A DNA stretch of 64,000 nt from Natrononativus amylolyticus (GTDB lineage: Archaea; Halobacteriota; Halobacteria; Halobacteriales; Natrialbaceae). The notes under the pieces were generated by a model that was not told where the DNA came from, searched no databases, and was given only the letters and a program-made list of their open reading frames with translations. The stretch is taken from positions 2,046,001 to 2,110,000 of the forward strand of contig NZ_CP101458.1 in NCBI RefSeq assembly GCF_024362525.1, written 5' to 3'. Of this stretch, positions 1-8,815 are shown piece after piece. The position numbers and the translations under genes are program-made. Position 1 is the first letter of the stretch. Every line of letters starts with the position of its first letter.

Positions 1-1129
1 GGGGGCGGAGTTTCTTCATCGTCCCGCTGTCCTCGAGCATCTTCGTGTAGCGCCTGCCGGCCGACTCCGGGTCAGCGTTGCCCTGGGAGACGACGAAGGC
101 GTCGGCCGCGAGTGCGCCGGCGGTGACGGCGTGGTTCATTCCCTTGATGATCGGTCCCTGGGCCTGCATCTGGCCGCCGGCGTCGCCGACGAGCACCAGC
201 CGGTCGCGGTAGGGTTCGCGGTGGGCCACTTTCTTCGAGTCGGGAACGAGTTTGGCCGAGTACTCGCGCTCGTCGTACTCGTCGCGCAGCCACTGGGCGA
301 GCAGCGGGTGGGTGAGCAGCGAATCGAGCAGCTGGTGGGGTTCGGCTCGCTGCTCGACGAGGCTATCGAGGTGGAAGACGGTCCCAATCGACAGCGAGTC
401 CTCGTTGGTGTAGAGGAAGCCGCCCCCGCGGACGTCCTCGAAGAGATCGCCCGAGAACAGGTGAGCGACCCCCTCGTCGGCGTCGATCGAGAACCGGTCG
501 TCGATCGCGTCGGCGTCCATGTCGACGACGGCCTTGACGCCCTGGAACCACTCGTCGGGCTCCTCCCAGTCCATCAGCCCGGCGTCGCGGGCGAGTTCGG
601 AGTTGACCCCGTCGGCGGCGACGATGAGGTCCGCCGTGATGGGGTCGAGTTCGTCGCAGGTGACGCCCACGATCTCGCCGTTCTCCCGCAGGAGGCCGTT
701 GACACGGACGTCGGTGAGCACCCCGCCGCCAGTCTCGCTGGTCTTCTCGTGGACTCGCTCTTCGAGCCAGGAGTCCATCGGCCGACGGAGCACGGCGTCA
801 CACCAGTCCGTGTCGTGTTCGTGGAGGTCGGTCAGGTCGTACGTCTTGACCTTGTTGCCGGCGATGTTGTGAATGTAGTAGTCGGTGATCGGCCGTTCGG
901 CCGCTGCCTCCCGAAAGTCGGGAAAGAGGTCGTCGATCGTGTACGGTGCGGATTCCTCGGCGTAGATCAAGCCGCCGGAGACGTTCTTCGAGCCGGCCTC
1001 GACGCCGCGTTCGAGGACGAGCGTCTCGACGCCGTGGTCGGCCAGCCGCGCCGCGGCGGCCGCCCCGCCGGGTCCGCAGCCGACGACGACCGCCTCGTAG
1101 TGTTCGTACTCCTCAGTATCGGCGCCCAT
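1..1129 (-). CDS. fixC: FixC-like ETF:quinone oxidoreductase (C-terminus beyond window)
   Basis: FAD-dependent dehydrogenase of the FixC / geranylgeranyl-reductase-like family, expected to take electrons from electron transfer flavoprotein and pass them to the membrane quinone pool. The first ~376 residues are visible; the frame is open to the window edge, so the gene is partial. Seen: dinucleotide-binding GCGPGG at residues 17-22, an acidic strand end (VLERG) and the second FAD contact GDAGG at 315-319. The ATG at 1129 overlaps the etfA stop by one base (TGATG), so it is the third gene of an etfB-etfA-fixC operon and probably translated by coupling. A FixX-type ferredoxin gene, if present, lies outside the window. 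Confidence 0.9.
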   Translation of the reverse strand, partial: MGADTEEYEHYEAVVVGCGPGGAAAAARLADHGVETLVLERGVEAGSKNVSGGLIYAEESAPYTIDDLFPDFREAAAERPITDYYIHNIAGNKVKTYDLTDLHEHDTDWCDAVLRRPMDSWLEERVHEKTSETGGGVLTDVRVNGLLRENGEIVGVTCDELDPITADLIVAADGVNSELARDAGLMDWEEPDEWFQGVKAVVDMDADAIDDRFSIDADEGVAHLFSGDLFEDVRGGGFLYTNEDSLSIGTVFHLDSLVEQRAEPHQLLDSLLTHPLLAQWLRDEYDEREYSAKLVPDSKKVAHREPYRDRLVLVGDAGGQMQAQGPIIKGMNHAVTAGALAADAFVVSQGNADPESAGRRYTKMLEDSGTMKKLRP

Positions 1130-2670
1130 CAGTTCTCACCTCCGTCGGCCACGGCCTCGAGATCCAGTTCGCCCGACTCGAGCGCGTCAGTGAGCCGCGG
1201 CAGTACGTCGAACAGGTCGCCCTCGATGAAGTAGTCGGTGAAGTCCCTGATTCTGGCATCGGTATCGGTGTTGATCGTCACGATCGTCCCTGATTCGTCC
1301 ATTCCGACTTTGTGCTGGACCGCCCCCGAGACGCCGGCGGCGATGTAGAGGTCGGGGGCGACGACCTGGCCGGTCTCCCCGATCTGGCGCTCTTCTTTCG
1401 CGTACCGTTCGACGTGGCCATCGAACTGGTAGGAGGAGGTGACGATCCCCCGCGTGATCCCGAGGACGGCGTCGTCGAAAGCGTCGACCAGTTCGAGGCC
1501 GAGTTCCATCCCCGTCGTCGGGTCGTCGCCGATCCCGCGGCCGAGACAGACCACGACCTCGTGGCCCGTGAGATCGACGCCCTCCTCGAGCGTGTCGTGT
1601 TCGGTGATCTCGACGCGGAACCAGCTGTCGTCGAGCTCCATGTCGTGTTCGACGACGAGCCCCTCCCGATCGTAGTCGGGCTCCATCGGCTCGAAGCTGC
1701 CCGGAATCACCGACGCCCCCTGTGGGTGGAAGTCCCGGTCGGGGTTGTCCAGACAGAGAATCGTCGAGTACTCGAAGCCGGAGAAGTCCGGTCGTTTCAT
1801 GTGAAGAACGCGCTCGAACGTCTTCTTGACGCCCGGCTCGCCCGTCTTCACGGGGTTCGAGATCTTCGTGGCCTCGATGAAGAGGTCAGAACAGTCCGAG
1901 GCGAGCCCGGAGTCGAGTTCGGCCTGCACCTTCGCCGAGAGGTCGCGGCCGTTGTTCGTCGCCGGAAAGAGGACGTACCGCGGTTCGTCGTACTCTCGCC
2001 AGTCCGTACTCTCGACGGTGCCCTGCCCGCGGGCCATGTGCGCCGAGACCTCGGTGTAGGGCTTGTGGAGGAACCGTTTTAACCGCCGGTCGTCGTGGTA
2101 GACGGCGACGTCGGCGCCGTAGGCGATACACTCCTCGGCCAGCCCCTCGCAGTCGTCGCCCATCAGGAACGCGACGACCCGCTCCTCGTCGCCGTACTCC
2201 TCGGCGTAGTCGTCCATCAGCTCGCGGGCCTTCCCGAGCATCTCCTTCGAGACCTCGAGCAGTTCGCCCTGCTGAGTCTCACAGAAGACCCACATGTCCT
2301 CGTAGCGGCCGCCGTTGAGGGCGCGAACGTGGCGCTTGTCCCGGGTGTCGGCCATCTCGTTGACCTCCTCGGCGGCGTCGTCGGCCTCGCCGGCTTCGTC
2401 CGCGTCCTCCTCGTCGTCTTCGAGGTCCTCGCCCTCGGCCTCCTCGCCGACGTCCTCTCTGGTCTCCTCGTACTCGCCTTCGGTCTCGTCGTCGGTTTCC
2501 GTCCCGCCGCCCCCGAGGACCTCGAGTCGCTTGTGAACCGCCTCGCGGGCGGTCTTTCGGTCCTGGCCGGCGCGCTCGGCCTCGAGAACCGAGTTGAGCT
2601 CGTCGACGTCGTCGACCGTGGCGAGCGCCTCGATCAGCTCGTCGACCGTGTGGTCGTTCGGATCGACCAT
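1129..2670 (-). CDS. etfA: Electron transfer flavoprotein alpha subunit with N-terminal helical/acidic extension
   Basis: Alpha (FAD-binding) subunit of electron transfer flavoprotein, partner of the etfB product. About 513 residues against roughly 320 for a plain ETF alpha. The extra N-terminus is a predicted helical segment (about 1-55) and a run of Glu/Asp (about 56-105); the ETF core begins near 108. The C-terminus has the family signature, LYIAAGVSGAVQHKVGM, for FAD binding. I chose the ATG at 2670 rather than the GTG at 2679 because a GGGGGTGA Shine-Dalgarno lies just before the ATG, inside the etfB 3' end. It sits 1 base past the etfB stop and overlaps fixC by one base. Confidence 0.93.
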   Translation of the reverse strand: MVDPNDHTVDELIEALATVDDVDELNSVLEAERAGQDRKTAREAVHKRLEVLGGGGTETDDETEGEYEETREDVGEEAEGEDLEDDEEDADEAGEADDAAEEVNEMADTRDKRHVRALNGGRYEDMWVFCETQQGELLEVSKEMLGKARELMDDYAEEYGDEERVVAFLMGDDCEGLAEECIAYGADVAVYHDDRRLKRFLHKPYTEVSAHMARGQGTVESTDWREYDEPRYVLFPATNNGRDLSAKVQAELDSGLASDCSDLFIEATKISNPVKTGEPGVKKTFERVLHMKRPDFSGFEYSTILCLDNPDRDFHPQGASVIPGSFEPMEPDYDREGLVVEHDMELDDSWFRVEITEHDTLEEGVDLTGHEVVVCLGRGIGDDPTTGMELGLELVDAFDDAVLGITRGIVTSSYQFDGHVERYAKEERQIGETGQVVAPDLYIAAGVSGAVQHKVGMDESGTIVTINTDTDARIRDFTDYFIEGDLFDVLPRLTDALESGELDLEAVADGGEN

Positions 2671-2671
2671 C

Positions 2672-3535
2672 TCAGTCACCCCCCGCGAACGCGGCCATCT
2701 CGTCGAGCACCGCCTCGAGTCCCGCCCCGTCGTCGGCGTCGATCATCGTCGCCTCGCGCTCGGAGGGCGCCTTGGGGATCGGATCGACCGAGGAGACGAT
2801 CGTCGGCGAGCCGTCGAGGCCGATGTAGTCCGGATCGAGGTTCAGGTCCTCGTGGTCCCACGTCGTCAGGTGCTCGTCGTGTTCCGTGGCCCGCGCTTCG
2901 GTTTCCGCGCGCAGCCGTTTGTGGGTCAGCCGGTGTGCGGCCTTGCGGTAGGTCGGCGAGAACTCGGGGTCGGCGACGACCATGCAGGGAAGCGGCGCCT
3001 CGACGGTTTCGATCTCGTCGACGTCCCCCTCGACGAGCCGTTTCGCCCGGAGCACGCGCTCGTCTGGATCGATGTCGAGTGCGAGCACGTGCGTGACGAT
3101 CGGCCACTCGAGCCCCCAGCAGGTCTGGGGCCCGGTGTGGCCCGTCTCGCCGTCGGCCGTTTTGAACCCCGCGAAGACGAGGTCGACGTCGGCGACTTCC
3201 TCCTGGTACTTCTCGATGGCCGAGCAGAGGGTGATCGCCGTCGCCCAGGTGTCGGAGGCGGCGAACTCCCGGTCGGAGAGCAGGTAGCTGTCGTCGGCGT
3301 AAACGGACTCCATCGCCTCCTCGAGGACGCTCGTGTAGCTGGGCGGCCCCATGCACATCCCGGAGACGTGGCCGCCGTGGCGAACCCGCGTCTGGAGGGC
3401 GGCCTCGAGGGCGAACGCGTCGTTGGGGTTCATCACCGTCGGGGTCTTCCCCCGCTCTAGGTGCCCGTCCTCGTCGAACGAGACGGCGCCCTCCGAGAAG
3501 TCGGGGACGCCCTTCATCAGCGCTATCGACCGCAT
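2672..3535 (-). CDS. etfB: Electron transfer flavoprotein beta subunit
   Basis: Beta (AMP-binding) subunit of electron transfer flavoprotein, 287 residues, soluble, forming a heterodimer with EtfA that collects electrons from acyl-CoA and other dehydrogenases. Seen: an ALMKGVPD-type N-terminus, the EAALQTR segment and the DLVFAGFKTADGETGHTGPQ region typical of ETF beta. The start is taken at ATG 3535 because GGGAGGTGG lies directly upstream; the GTG at 3553 is less likely. First gene of the etf operon; a TATA-like CCTTAATAG near 3610-3620 would serve a leader of about 50 bases. Confidence 0.93.
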   Translation of the reverse strand: MRSIALMKGVPDFSEGAVSFDEDGHLERGKTPTVMNPNDAFALEAALQTRVRHGGHVSGMCMGPPSYTSVLEEAMESVYADDSYLLSDREFAASDTWATAITLCSAIEKYQEEVADVDLVFAGFKTADGETGHTGPQTCWGLEWPIVTHVLALDIDPDERVLRAKRLVEGDVDEIETVEAPLPCMVVADPEFSPTYRKAAHRLTHKRLRAETEARATEHDEHLTTWDHEDLNLDPDYIGLDGSPTIVSSVDPIPKAPSEREATMIDADDGAGLEAVLDEMAAFAGGD

Positions 3536-3664
3536 GGCCACCTCCCGCACCACTGGCGACTCTGTGATATGGTTGCTCGTCCCATGTTCACGTCACCCTA
3601 TCGTAACTGTGACTATTAAGGGTGTGGGTGAAAATCGCCGTGAGCGACGGGATTGCCGGTTTCG

Positions 3665-4534
3665 TCACTCCTGTTCGCGCTCGGTCGTTACCATCGTGAT
3701 CTCGCCGCCGGCGCGCATCGTGCCGTCGACTTCGGCGCCGGGGCCGAGTTCGAGGTCCTCACAGGAGACGTCGCCGAGGACGCGCGCGTCGGGGCCGAGT
3801 TCGACGGAGCCGTCCCGCGTCGTCAGGTCGCCGTGGATCACCGTCCGCTGGCCGACGACGACGTCGCCGCGGGCGCGCAGACTTCCGAAAACGTCGCAGT
3901 CGGCGCCGACGTCGATGGTTTCGGCGCGGACGTTTCCGTGGAGCCGGCAGTCGGCGCCGATCGTCGCGGGCTCGGAGACCCGCCAGGCGTCGTCGTTGAC
4001 GGTCGCGTTCCGCGGGATCACGAGCGGGTCGAGGTCGGCCTCCTCGCCGTCCTCGTCGACCATCTGGGAGATGAGCGCCTGCGCGGCGTCCTCCTCGCCG
4101 AGCAACAGCAGGTGTTTGAGGTAGACGAACAGGAAGACGATCGTCGGCATCGGGTTCCGGATGACGATCCAGCCGTTCGCCTCGAAGCCGTCCTCGATGT
4201 CGACGTCGTCGCCGATGTCGAGGTCGCCGGCGACTTTCAGCTGGCCGCCGATGTGGACGCGCTCGCCGAGGTAGGCGTTCTCGCCGACGAGGACGTTGCC
4301 GGCGACGTCACACCACATGTCGAGGCGACACTCGCCTTCCGCCTCGATCGCACCGCCGAAGCGCACGCCCTCGCCGGCGAGGACGTTCCGCCCCCGGACG
4401 CCGAACTCGATGGTCGACCGCGCGCCGATGAGGACGTCGCCGTCGGTCACGAGGTCGCGTTCCTGGGCTTCGGTCCCGGCGGGGATGCGAAGTTCGTCGA
4501 GCGGATCGCTGCTGAAGGCCACAGTCTCACCCAT
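3665..4534 (-). CDS. Bactofilin-like polymer-forming protein with split beta-helix
   Basis: 289 residues with regular short hydrophobic/Gly turns (VLIGARSTIEFG, VLAGEGV, VVVGQRTVIHGDL) typical of a right-handed beta-helix of the bactofilin / polymer-forming cytoskeletal group. The two helix halves (about 25-125 and 190-280) are separated by a hydrophobic stretch (about 129-147, IVFLFVYLKHLLLLGEE) and an acidic linker, unusual for a classic bactofilin. Haloarchaea have bactofilin homologues (halofilins) involved in cell shape; whether this is one is inference. Monocistronic, divergent from the gene at 4688. Confidence 0.65.
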   Translation of the reverse strand: MGETVAFSSDPLDELRIPAGTEAQERDLVTDGDVLIGARSTIEFGVRGRNVLAGEGVRFGGAIEAEGECRLDMWCDVAGNVLVGENAYLGERVHIGGQLKVAGDLDIGDDVDIEDGFEANGWIVIRNPMPTIVFLFVYLKHLLLLGEEDAAQALISQMVDEDGEEADLDPLVIPRNATVNDDAWRVSEPATIGADCRLHGNVRAETIDVGADCDVFGSLRARGDVVVGQRTVIHGDLTTRDGSVELGPDARVLGDVSCEDLELGPGAEVDGTMRAGGEITMVTTEREQE

Positions 4535-4656
4535 TTCGACGCCCCCGTAATAAGTTTCGCGTGACCGTCCGACGTGCGGCGGACGGTGCCCGTTCGAACG
4601 CGGCGGGTCACCCGTCCTCGACGCCAGGCGGTGCGGCCGGCATCGACAGCCGCCTC

Positions 4657-4664
4657 GTTTTTAT
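4657..4664 (+). promoter_or_regulatory. TATA box for leaderless gene at 4688
   Basis: GTTTTTAT about 27 bases before the ATG at 4688, the spacing expected for a leaderless haloarchaeal transcript. It supports that start over the upstream in-frame codons. Confidence 0.6.
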
Positions 4665-4687
4665 CACCCTGTCTCGTACTGGCGACT

Positions 4688-4885
4688 ATGACGACTCTTG
4701 CGTTCGACGACGACGGTGTCGACGTCGTCTACGAGGGAACCGAGTTCCGCCTCGAGCGAGAACTCATCGAAGAAGCCACGGAGAAACCCTACCACGACGT
4801 CACCGACCACGAGGTGCTGAAGATCGTTGCCAAACAGCCCGACCTCCGGGGGGAGCCCCGGCGCGTCGGCGACATTCTCAAGTAG
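4688..4885 (+). CDS. Small conserved acidic protein, function unknown
   Basis: 65 residues, acidic, no membrane segment and no cysteine. The sequence (FDDDGVDVVYEGTEF ... HEVLKIV ... RRVGDIL) looks like a small haloarchaeal domain of unknown function that I recognise only as a type. A TATA box 27 bases upstream fixes the ATG at 4688 as a leaderless start. Its last 8 bases overlap the 3' end of the convergent HNH-like gene. Confidence 0.75.
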   Translation: MTTLAFDDDGVDVVYEGTEFRLERELIEEATEKPYHDVTDHEVLKIVAKQPDLRGEPRRVGDILK

Positions 4886-5465
4886 TCCGGTCGTCGGAGC
4901 GGTCGCGCTCGTAACGGTCGGCCGCCGATTCGAAGCCGAACTCGTCCATCTCGCGGCCGCGTCGCTCCTCGAGGGCGGCGACCGCCTCCGGGTCCGGTGC
5001 CACGTCGTCGGTGAGCCGCGCCCAGGAGGTGTGGACCTTGGCGTGACACCACCGGCAGAGGTAGACCGTGATCTCGTGACTGAGCGTCCCCTCCTCGCTC
5101 GAGCCGTCGGCGTAGGAGAGGTGGTGTTCCTCGAGCAGCGGCCGCTCGCTCGAGTGGGCGACCCGCTTCTCCTCGAGTCCGCAGCGGACGCACTCGCGGT
5201 CGCGGTTTCGCGACCGGAAGTGCGGACAGTCGGCCCACGTCCAGTCCTCGTCGGTGTCGGAATCGACCACCGGACAGGCGTACTCCTCCGTTGCCCGCTC
5301 GCGGGCGAACGCGGGGTCGTGCTCGTAGTGATCGAAGGCGTACCGGCAGGTCCCCTCGCCGGTCAGGTGATCGCAGAGGCCGGCGAACTCGTAGGGGTCG
5401 TCGACGCCGACGGCGGTTCCGCGGGGCGTTTTCTCCATCTCGAGCGCTCGAGCGTACCTTCGCAT
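4878..5465 (-). CDS. HNH-like zinc-binding protein
   Basis: 195 residues. The C-terminal half carries ECVRCG, then EEHHLSY and YLCRWCHAKVH, a CxxC ... HH ... CxxCH arrangement like the zinc-stabilised HNH (beta-beta-alpha-metal) nuclease fold; further cysteines lie in the N-terminal half (CDHLTGEGTC, ACPVV, DCPHF). Nuclease activity is inference. ATG 5465 is used; ATG 5438 (MEKTPRG) is a possible shorter start. It converges on, and overlaps by 8 bases, the small gene at 4688-4885, and is divergent from the SnoaL-like gene. Confidence 0.6.
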   Translation of the reverse strand: MRRYARALEMEKTPRGTAVGVDDPYEFAGLCDHLTGEGTCRYAFDHYEHDPAFARERATEEYACPVVDSDTDEDWTWADCPHFRSRNRDRECVRCGLEEKRVAHSSERPLLEEHHLSYADGSSEEGTLSHEITVYLCRWCHAKVHTSWARLTDDVAPDPEAVAALEERRGREMDEFGFESAADRYERDRSDDRTT

Positions 5466-5595
5466 GCGACGACTTTCAACTGCCCGATTCAGGACCAGCG
5501 ACGACTCCCGTCGGTGGCAGCGACCCTGACTGGTCCGAAAACCCGAAGACACCCTTTACCCGGTTGGCGGCGTACTATCGTGTGGTGAGAGAACA

Positions 5596-6060
5596 ATGAG
5601 CACAGAATCGACAAACAAGGAGATCGTGCGGCGGTACTACGAGGAGGCGTTCAACGAGGGGCGCACCGACCTGCTCGAGGAGCTGATCGCGGCGGACGTC
5701 GTCAACCACGACCCGCTCTCGGACGAGACGATCACCCCCGAGGAGGCGCGCGGGTTCGAGGGGTTCGTCCGCCACGTCGAGGTCGCCCGGGAGGCGTTCC
5801 CCGACGCGACGGTGACGATCGAGGACATGATCGCCGAGGACGACGAGGTCCTCGTCAGGTTCGTCTTCGAGGGCACCCACGAGGGGCAGTTCGCCGGGTT
5901 CGACCCCACGGGAAACCGGGTTCGCAGCACCACCATGGTCCTCATGCGACTCGCGGACGGCAAGATCGTCGAACGCTGGGAGGAGTCCGACGGCCTCGAG
6001 TTCCTCGAGCAACTCGAGGTGCTGCCACCCCTCGGGGATCGGACTCGGACGGCCGCCTGA
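5596..6060 (+). CDS. SnoaL-like / ester-cyclase family protein
   Basis: 154 residues of the NTF2-like fold. The pattern NKEIVRRYYEEAFNEGR ... VVNHDP ... FPDATVTIEDMIAEDDEVLVRF and the closing KIVERWEESD matches SnoaL-like polyketide-cyclase / ester-cyclase proteins, small soluble enzymes or ligand-binding proteins whose substrate cannot be read from sequence. A weak GAGAG precedes the ATG. Stands alone between the divergent HNH-like gene and the DUF192 gene. Confidence 0.8.
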   Translation: MSTESTNKEIVRRYYEEAFNEGRTDLLEELIAADVVNHDPLSDETITPEEARGFEGFVRHVEVAREAFPDATVTIEDMIAEDDEVLVRFVFEGTHEGQFAGFDPTGNRVRSTTMVLMRLADGKIVERWEESDGLEFLEQLEVLPPLGDRTRTAA

Positions 6061-6166
6061 TGCGGTGCCTGCGACAGGGGCGCCGCGGGAACGACCGTCT
6101 GGACTGCGGCCGCGTTTCGAATTTTTCGACGAGCACCCGATCGGAGTCGGTGACGTAACTCTCGAG

Positions 6167-6176
6167 AAAATATTTA
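6167..6176 (+). promoter_or_regulatory. TATA box for the DUF192 gene
   Basis: AAAATATTTA lies 24-33 bases before GTG 6200, supporting a leaderless GTG start rather than the upstream in-frame codons. Confidence 0.65.
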
Positions 6177-6199
6177 CCGCCCCGGCGAGAGACGAAGCC

Positions 6200-6556
6200 G
6201 TGCGACTTCGCCACGAGCCGGTCGACGGCACCGCCGACGTCCTCGCCACCGACGTCGAGTTCGCGGACTCGCTGTGGAGTCAGACGCGCGGGCTCATGTT
6301 CCGCGAGTCGTTTCCGCCCGGCGCCGCGCTCGCGTTTCCGTTCGGCCGGGCGAAAACCAGGGACGTCCACATGCTGTTCGTCAGGTTCCCGATCGACGTC
6401 GTCTGGGCCGTCGGAGAGGTCGTCCAGCGCGTCGAGCGGCTGCGCCCCTGGCGGGGCTACGCGCGCGAGCGGGCGGACCTGATCGTCGAGTTGCCCGCGG
6501 GCGCGGCGGCCGACGTGTCGGAGGGCGACCGGGTCGTCCTCGAGTCGCCTCCCTAA
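6200..6556 (+). CDS. DUF192 family protein
   Basis: 118 residues of the DUF192 family, a small beta-rich domain of unknown role. Typical marks: SQTRGLMFRESFPPGAAL, then RDVHMLFVRFPIDVVW (the family's conserved hydrophobic strand around MxFxxxPIDV) and a C-terminal ELPAGAA...GDRV. No signal peptide remains in this version, so it is probably cytoplasmic. GTG 6200 is the start, backed by the TATA box at 6167-6176. The stop codon overlaps the stop of the convergent hpt gene by four bases. Confidence 0.85.
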   Translation: MRLRHEPVDGTADVLATDVEFADSLWSQTRGLMFRESFPPGAALAFPFGRAKTRDVHMLFVRFPIDVVWAVGEVVQRVERLRPWRGYARERADLIVELPAGAAADVSEGDRVVLESPP

Positions 6557-7098
6557 CCGACGACGACCCGCCCGTCCTCGACGGCGATCTCGAGCAGGCT
6601 CGTCACCTCGTGGGAGAGCTCCTCGCGCTCGACGTCGGTCCGCTCGAGGACGACGACCACGGCCGCGATCTCGGCGCCGATTTCCTCTAAGGCGGCACAG
6701 ACGCCCCGGAGCGTGTTCCCCGAGGAGAGCACGTCGTCGACGACCACTACCCGCTCGCCGGGGGCGACCCCGTTTACGTACAGTTCGCTCTCGCCGTAGC
6801 CGGTCTCCTGGTGGACGGCGACCTCGCCGTCGAAGCCGTAGGCGCGCTTGCGGACCACGACGAACGGCAAATCCGTCTCGAGCGAGAGCGCCGTCGCGTG
6901 GTGGATCCCCATCGCCTCGGGCGCGACCAGCTTGTCGACGGACTCGAGGTCCACCCGCTCGGTGATCCCGTCGGCGACCGACCGGAGCACGTCGGGTTCG
7001 ACCAGCGGAATCCCGTCGGTGACGCCGTGAACGAAGTAGTGGTAGCCGTCGCGGTCGACGACGGGTGCCTCGCGGAGCGCCTGCCGGAGTGTCTCCAT
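6553..7098 (-). CDS. hpt: Hypoxanthine/guanine phosphoribosyltransferase
   Basis: 181 residues. Purine salvage: transfers ribose-5-phosphate from PRPP to hypoxanthine or guanine. The PRPP-binding loop VVVVDDVLSSGNTLRG is clear at about residues 129-144, preceded by the FVVVRKRAYG segment of the archaeal HGPRTase-like family. ATG 7098 (METLRQAL) is the start; a TATA-like GAAATATTG lies near 7150-7158, giving a leader of about 25-30 bases. Convergent with, and overlapping, the DUF192 gene; divergent from the alpha-IPM synthase-like gene. Confidence 0.9.
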   Translation of the reverse strand: METLRQALREAPVVDRDGYHYFVHGVTDGIPLVEPDVLRSVADGITERVDLESVDKLVAPEAMGIHHATALSLETDLPFVVVRKRAYGFDGEVAVHQETGYGESELYVNGVAPGERVVVVDDVLSSGNTLRGVCAALEEIGAEIAAVVVVLERTDVEREELSHEVTSLLEIAVEDGRVVVG

Positions 7099-7206
7099 GG
7101 CCCCGCTTCCACGACTCGAGGAATCACTCTTTCGCCGAACGGATGGTGGCAATATTTCACCCCATCGCCGCGGTTAACCCCACCCGCCCTCACGGTGGGA
7201 GTACAC

Positions 7207-8812
7207 ATGGCACGACAGCCCCCTGTGGAGGATAGAGGAAGTCGCCGCGAGGCGGCTGGCCGGGAAATTCTGCGGTGATGAAACCACGCTGACACCGACC
7301 CCGCTCCACATCGACGACGACCGAACGGTACGACTTCTCGATACGACGCTCAGAGACGGCGAGCAAGCGCCGGGTGTCTCGCTGTCGCCCGACGAGAAGG
7401 TCGACGTCGCCCGCGCGCTCGAGCGCGTCGGCGTCGACACGATCGAAGCCGGCAGCGCCTGTACGGGCGCCGGCGAGCGCGCGGCGATCTCGCGCGTGAC
7501 CGACCTCGACCTCGCGGCCCGCGTGACGAGTTTCTGTCGCGCGGTTCGCGACGACGTCGACCTCGCGCTCGAGTGCGACGTCGACGGCGTCCACCTCGTG
7601 GTTCCCGCGAGCGACCGCCACGTCGAGGGAAAGGTCGGCACGACCCGCGAGGACGTCCTCGAGACGACGGCCGAACTCGTCGCCTACGCGACCGACCACG
7701 ACCTCTGGGTCGAGGTCATCGGCGAGGACGGCTCCCGCGCGGAGCTCGACTACCTCGAGGCGGTGATGGCGACGGCGCTCGAGGCGGGCGCGGACCGGAC
7801 CTGCTTCGCCGACACCGTCGGTCACACGGGTCCCGAACGGACCCGCGAGGCGGTGAGCCGACTCGCTGCCCTCGGACCCGTCAGCGCCCACACCCACGAC
7901 GACCTCGGACTCGGCGTCACCAACGCCCTGGCCGCGGTGTCGGCGGGTGCCGATCTGGTCCACTGTACCGTCAACGGACTCGGCGAGCGCGCGGGCAACG
8001 TCGCCCTGGAGGAGGTCGCGATCGCCCTTTCGCACGTCTACGGCGTCGAGACGGTCGACCTCGAGGGGCTGTACGACCTCGCACAGCTCGTCTCGCGGGC
8101 GACCGGCGTCGCACTGCCGCCGAACAAGGCCGTCGTCGGCGAGAACGCCTTCACCCACGAGAGCGGCATTCACACAGACGGGACGCTCAAAGACGACAAA
8201 ATGTACGAACCCTACCCGCCGGAGACCGTCGGCCGAGAGCGACGGCTCGCCCTCGGCAAGCACACGGGTCGCGCCGGAGTCCGGGCGGCCCTCGAGGAAC
8301 ACGACGTCGAGGCGACTCCCGACGAGGTCGCCACGATCGCGACCCGGGTGACGGAACTGGGCGATCGCGGCCGCCGGGTCACGGACGCCGACCTGCTCGC
8401 CGTCGCCGCGGACGTCACCGGCGACGAGCGCGAGCGGACCGTCGACTTGCTCGACCTCACGGCGACCAGCGGCGGCCCCGTTCCCACGGCGAGCGTCAGA
8501 CTCGACGTTCGCGGCGAAGAGCGCGTCGCCAGCGGCACCGGCTCGGGGCCGGTCGACGCTGCCGTTTCGGCCGTCCGAACCGCCCTGGGGTCGTCGGCTG
8601 ACGCCCACCTCGAGTCCTACCGCGTCGACGCCGTCACCGGCGGCACCGACGCCGTCGTCACCGTCGAGGTGACCATGGTTCGCGGCGACCGCAGCGTCAC
8701 CGTCGCCCGCAGCGAGGCCGACATCACCCGCGCGAGCGTCGAGGCGATGGTCGACGCGCTCGACCGGCTGCTCGAAGCCGACCGGCGCCGGCGCGCACCC
8801 GCGGACGACTGA
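7207..8812 (+). CDS. 2-isopropylmalate/citramalate synthase, apparent 5' frameshift
   Basis: Acetyl-CoA condensing enzyme of the LeuA/CimA family, for leucine or isoleucine synthesis. Signatures: DTTLRDGEQAPGVS near the N-terminus, metal-binding HTHDDLGLG, NGLGERAGNVALEEV, and a C-terminal LeuA regulatory domain in the last ~110 residues. The frame carrying DTTLRDGEQ has no ATG or GTG between its upstream stop (7175-7177) and GTG 7496, which would delete the catalytic motif. ATG 7207, with GGTGGGAG upstream, is in the neighbouring frame; dropping one C from the CCCCC at 7219-7223 would join it and give about 534 residues. I annotate from 7207 on that basis. LeuA and CimA cannot be told apart here. 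Confidence 0.8.
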
Positions 8813-8815
8813 CGG

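Noticed and set aside
131-1234. Long plus-strand ORF over the fixC gene
   Set aside because: Antisense shadow of a GC-rich gene; the real frame is on the minus strand with clear FAD motifs.
7275-7292. Box C (GTGATGA) and box D (CTGA) like motifs as a C/D sRNA
   Set aside because: Only seven bases separate them, too few for guide sequences, and the region reads as the 5' end of the leucine/citramalate synthase.
7496-8812. GTG 7496 as the true start of the synthase gene
   Set aside because: It would delete the DTTLRDGEQ catalytic motif that is present in the same frame upstream.
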